Positions 5,522 through 5,592 of a DNA stretch of 5,592 bases are shown in pieces. This stretch comes from Rhodospirillales bacterium. Lineage in GTDB: Bacteria > Pseudomonadota > Alphaproteobacteria > Rhodospirillales > Casp-alpha2. Position 1 is the stretch's first letter. Every line of letters begins with the position of its first letter. The notes beneath the pieces are model-generated. The model had not been told where the DNA came from and made no database searches. It saw only the letters and a program-made list of their open reading frames with translations. A program made the translations under genes and the position numbers. Location of the stretch: NCBI GenBank assembly GCA_018664265.1, contig JABJOR010000222.1:1-5592 (forward strand), given 5' to 3'.

Positions 5522-5592
5522 ATGTCACAAGATCATAACCCGACAGGTTACAAACGCTGGTTGATGTCAACGAACCATAAGGACATCGGCAC
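5522..5592 (+). CDS. coxA: Cytochrome c oxidase subunit I, N-terminus only (set 2)
   Basis: Only the first 23 codons and two bases are in the window. The protein begins MSQDHNPTGYKRW and continues with STNHKDIG, the hallmark at the first membrane helix of aa3-type subunit I. A TAGGAG ribosome site (5507-5512) lies 9 nt before the ATG. It follows coxB by 35 nt on the same strand, the usual alphaproteobacterial order. No catalytic residues are visible, so type and completeness cannot be judged here. It differs from the set 1 subunit I at the matching place (TTDHKRIG). Confidence 0.9.
   Translation, partial: MSQDHNPTGYKRWLMSTNHKDIG

Overview
The window looks like chromosomal DNA of an alphaproteobacterium. 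The second subunit II and the first codons of the following subunit I are of the mitochondrial-like aa3 type, with the gene order coxB-coxA. Base composition is moderate to slightly AT-rich, and many hydrophobic genes are packed on the + strand. The exact genus cannot be read from the sequence; a marine Rhodospirillales-like relative is a guess.

Two different heme-copper oxidase gene sets lie head to tail on the + strand. Set 1 (1-4052) encodes, in order, the 3' part of a subunit III, a membrane-anchored SCO copper chaperone, a short CuA-bearing subunit II, a subunit I, and a 35-residue single-span membrane protein. Spacing is tight (7-nt gap, 4-nt ATGA overlap, 47-nt gap, then 66 nt containing a strong hairpin), which suggests one transcript that begins upstream of the window. 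Set 2 begins at 4629 with a canonical 285-residue coxB that starts on TTG. It is followed 35 nt later by the first 71 nt of a canonical coxA.

Set 1 is the unusual part. Its subunit I keeps all six metal-binding histidines and the tyrosine that cross-links to a CuB histidine. It has the Tyr-Ser-His-Pro signature of A2-type oxidases in place of the D-channel glutamate. The K-channel lysine, threonine and serine positions are all replaced by nonpolar residues, and the subunit II glutamate at the K-channel entrance is an alanine. The His-Asp pair of the Mg/Mn site is Ser-Glu. So the enzyme has a CuA electron entry and a D-channel-like path but no recognisable K channel. It is either a divergent oxygen reductase or a relative with another substrate such as NO. 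Set 2 keeps the ordinary residues in the parts that are visible.

The 576 nt between the sets (4053-4628) are AT-rich and hold no convincing + strand gene. They contain a possible 61-residue minus-strand membrane protein, several hairpins, and short direct and inverted repeats just upstream of set 2. Those repeats are the likeliest site for a separate set 2 promoter and its control.

In the likely pathway, cytochrome c or a similar donor reduces CuA in each subunit II. Electrons pass to the low-spin heme and then to the heme-CuB centre in subunit I. The SCO protein would deliver copper to the CuA site of set 1.
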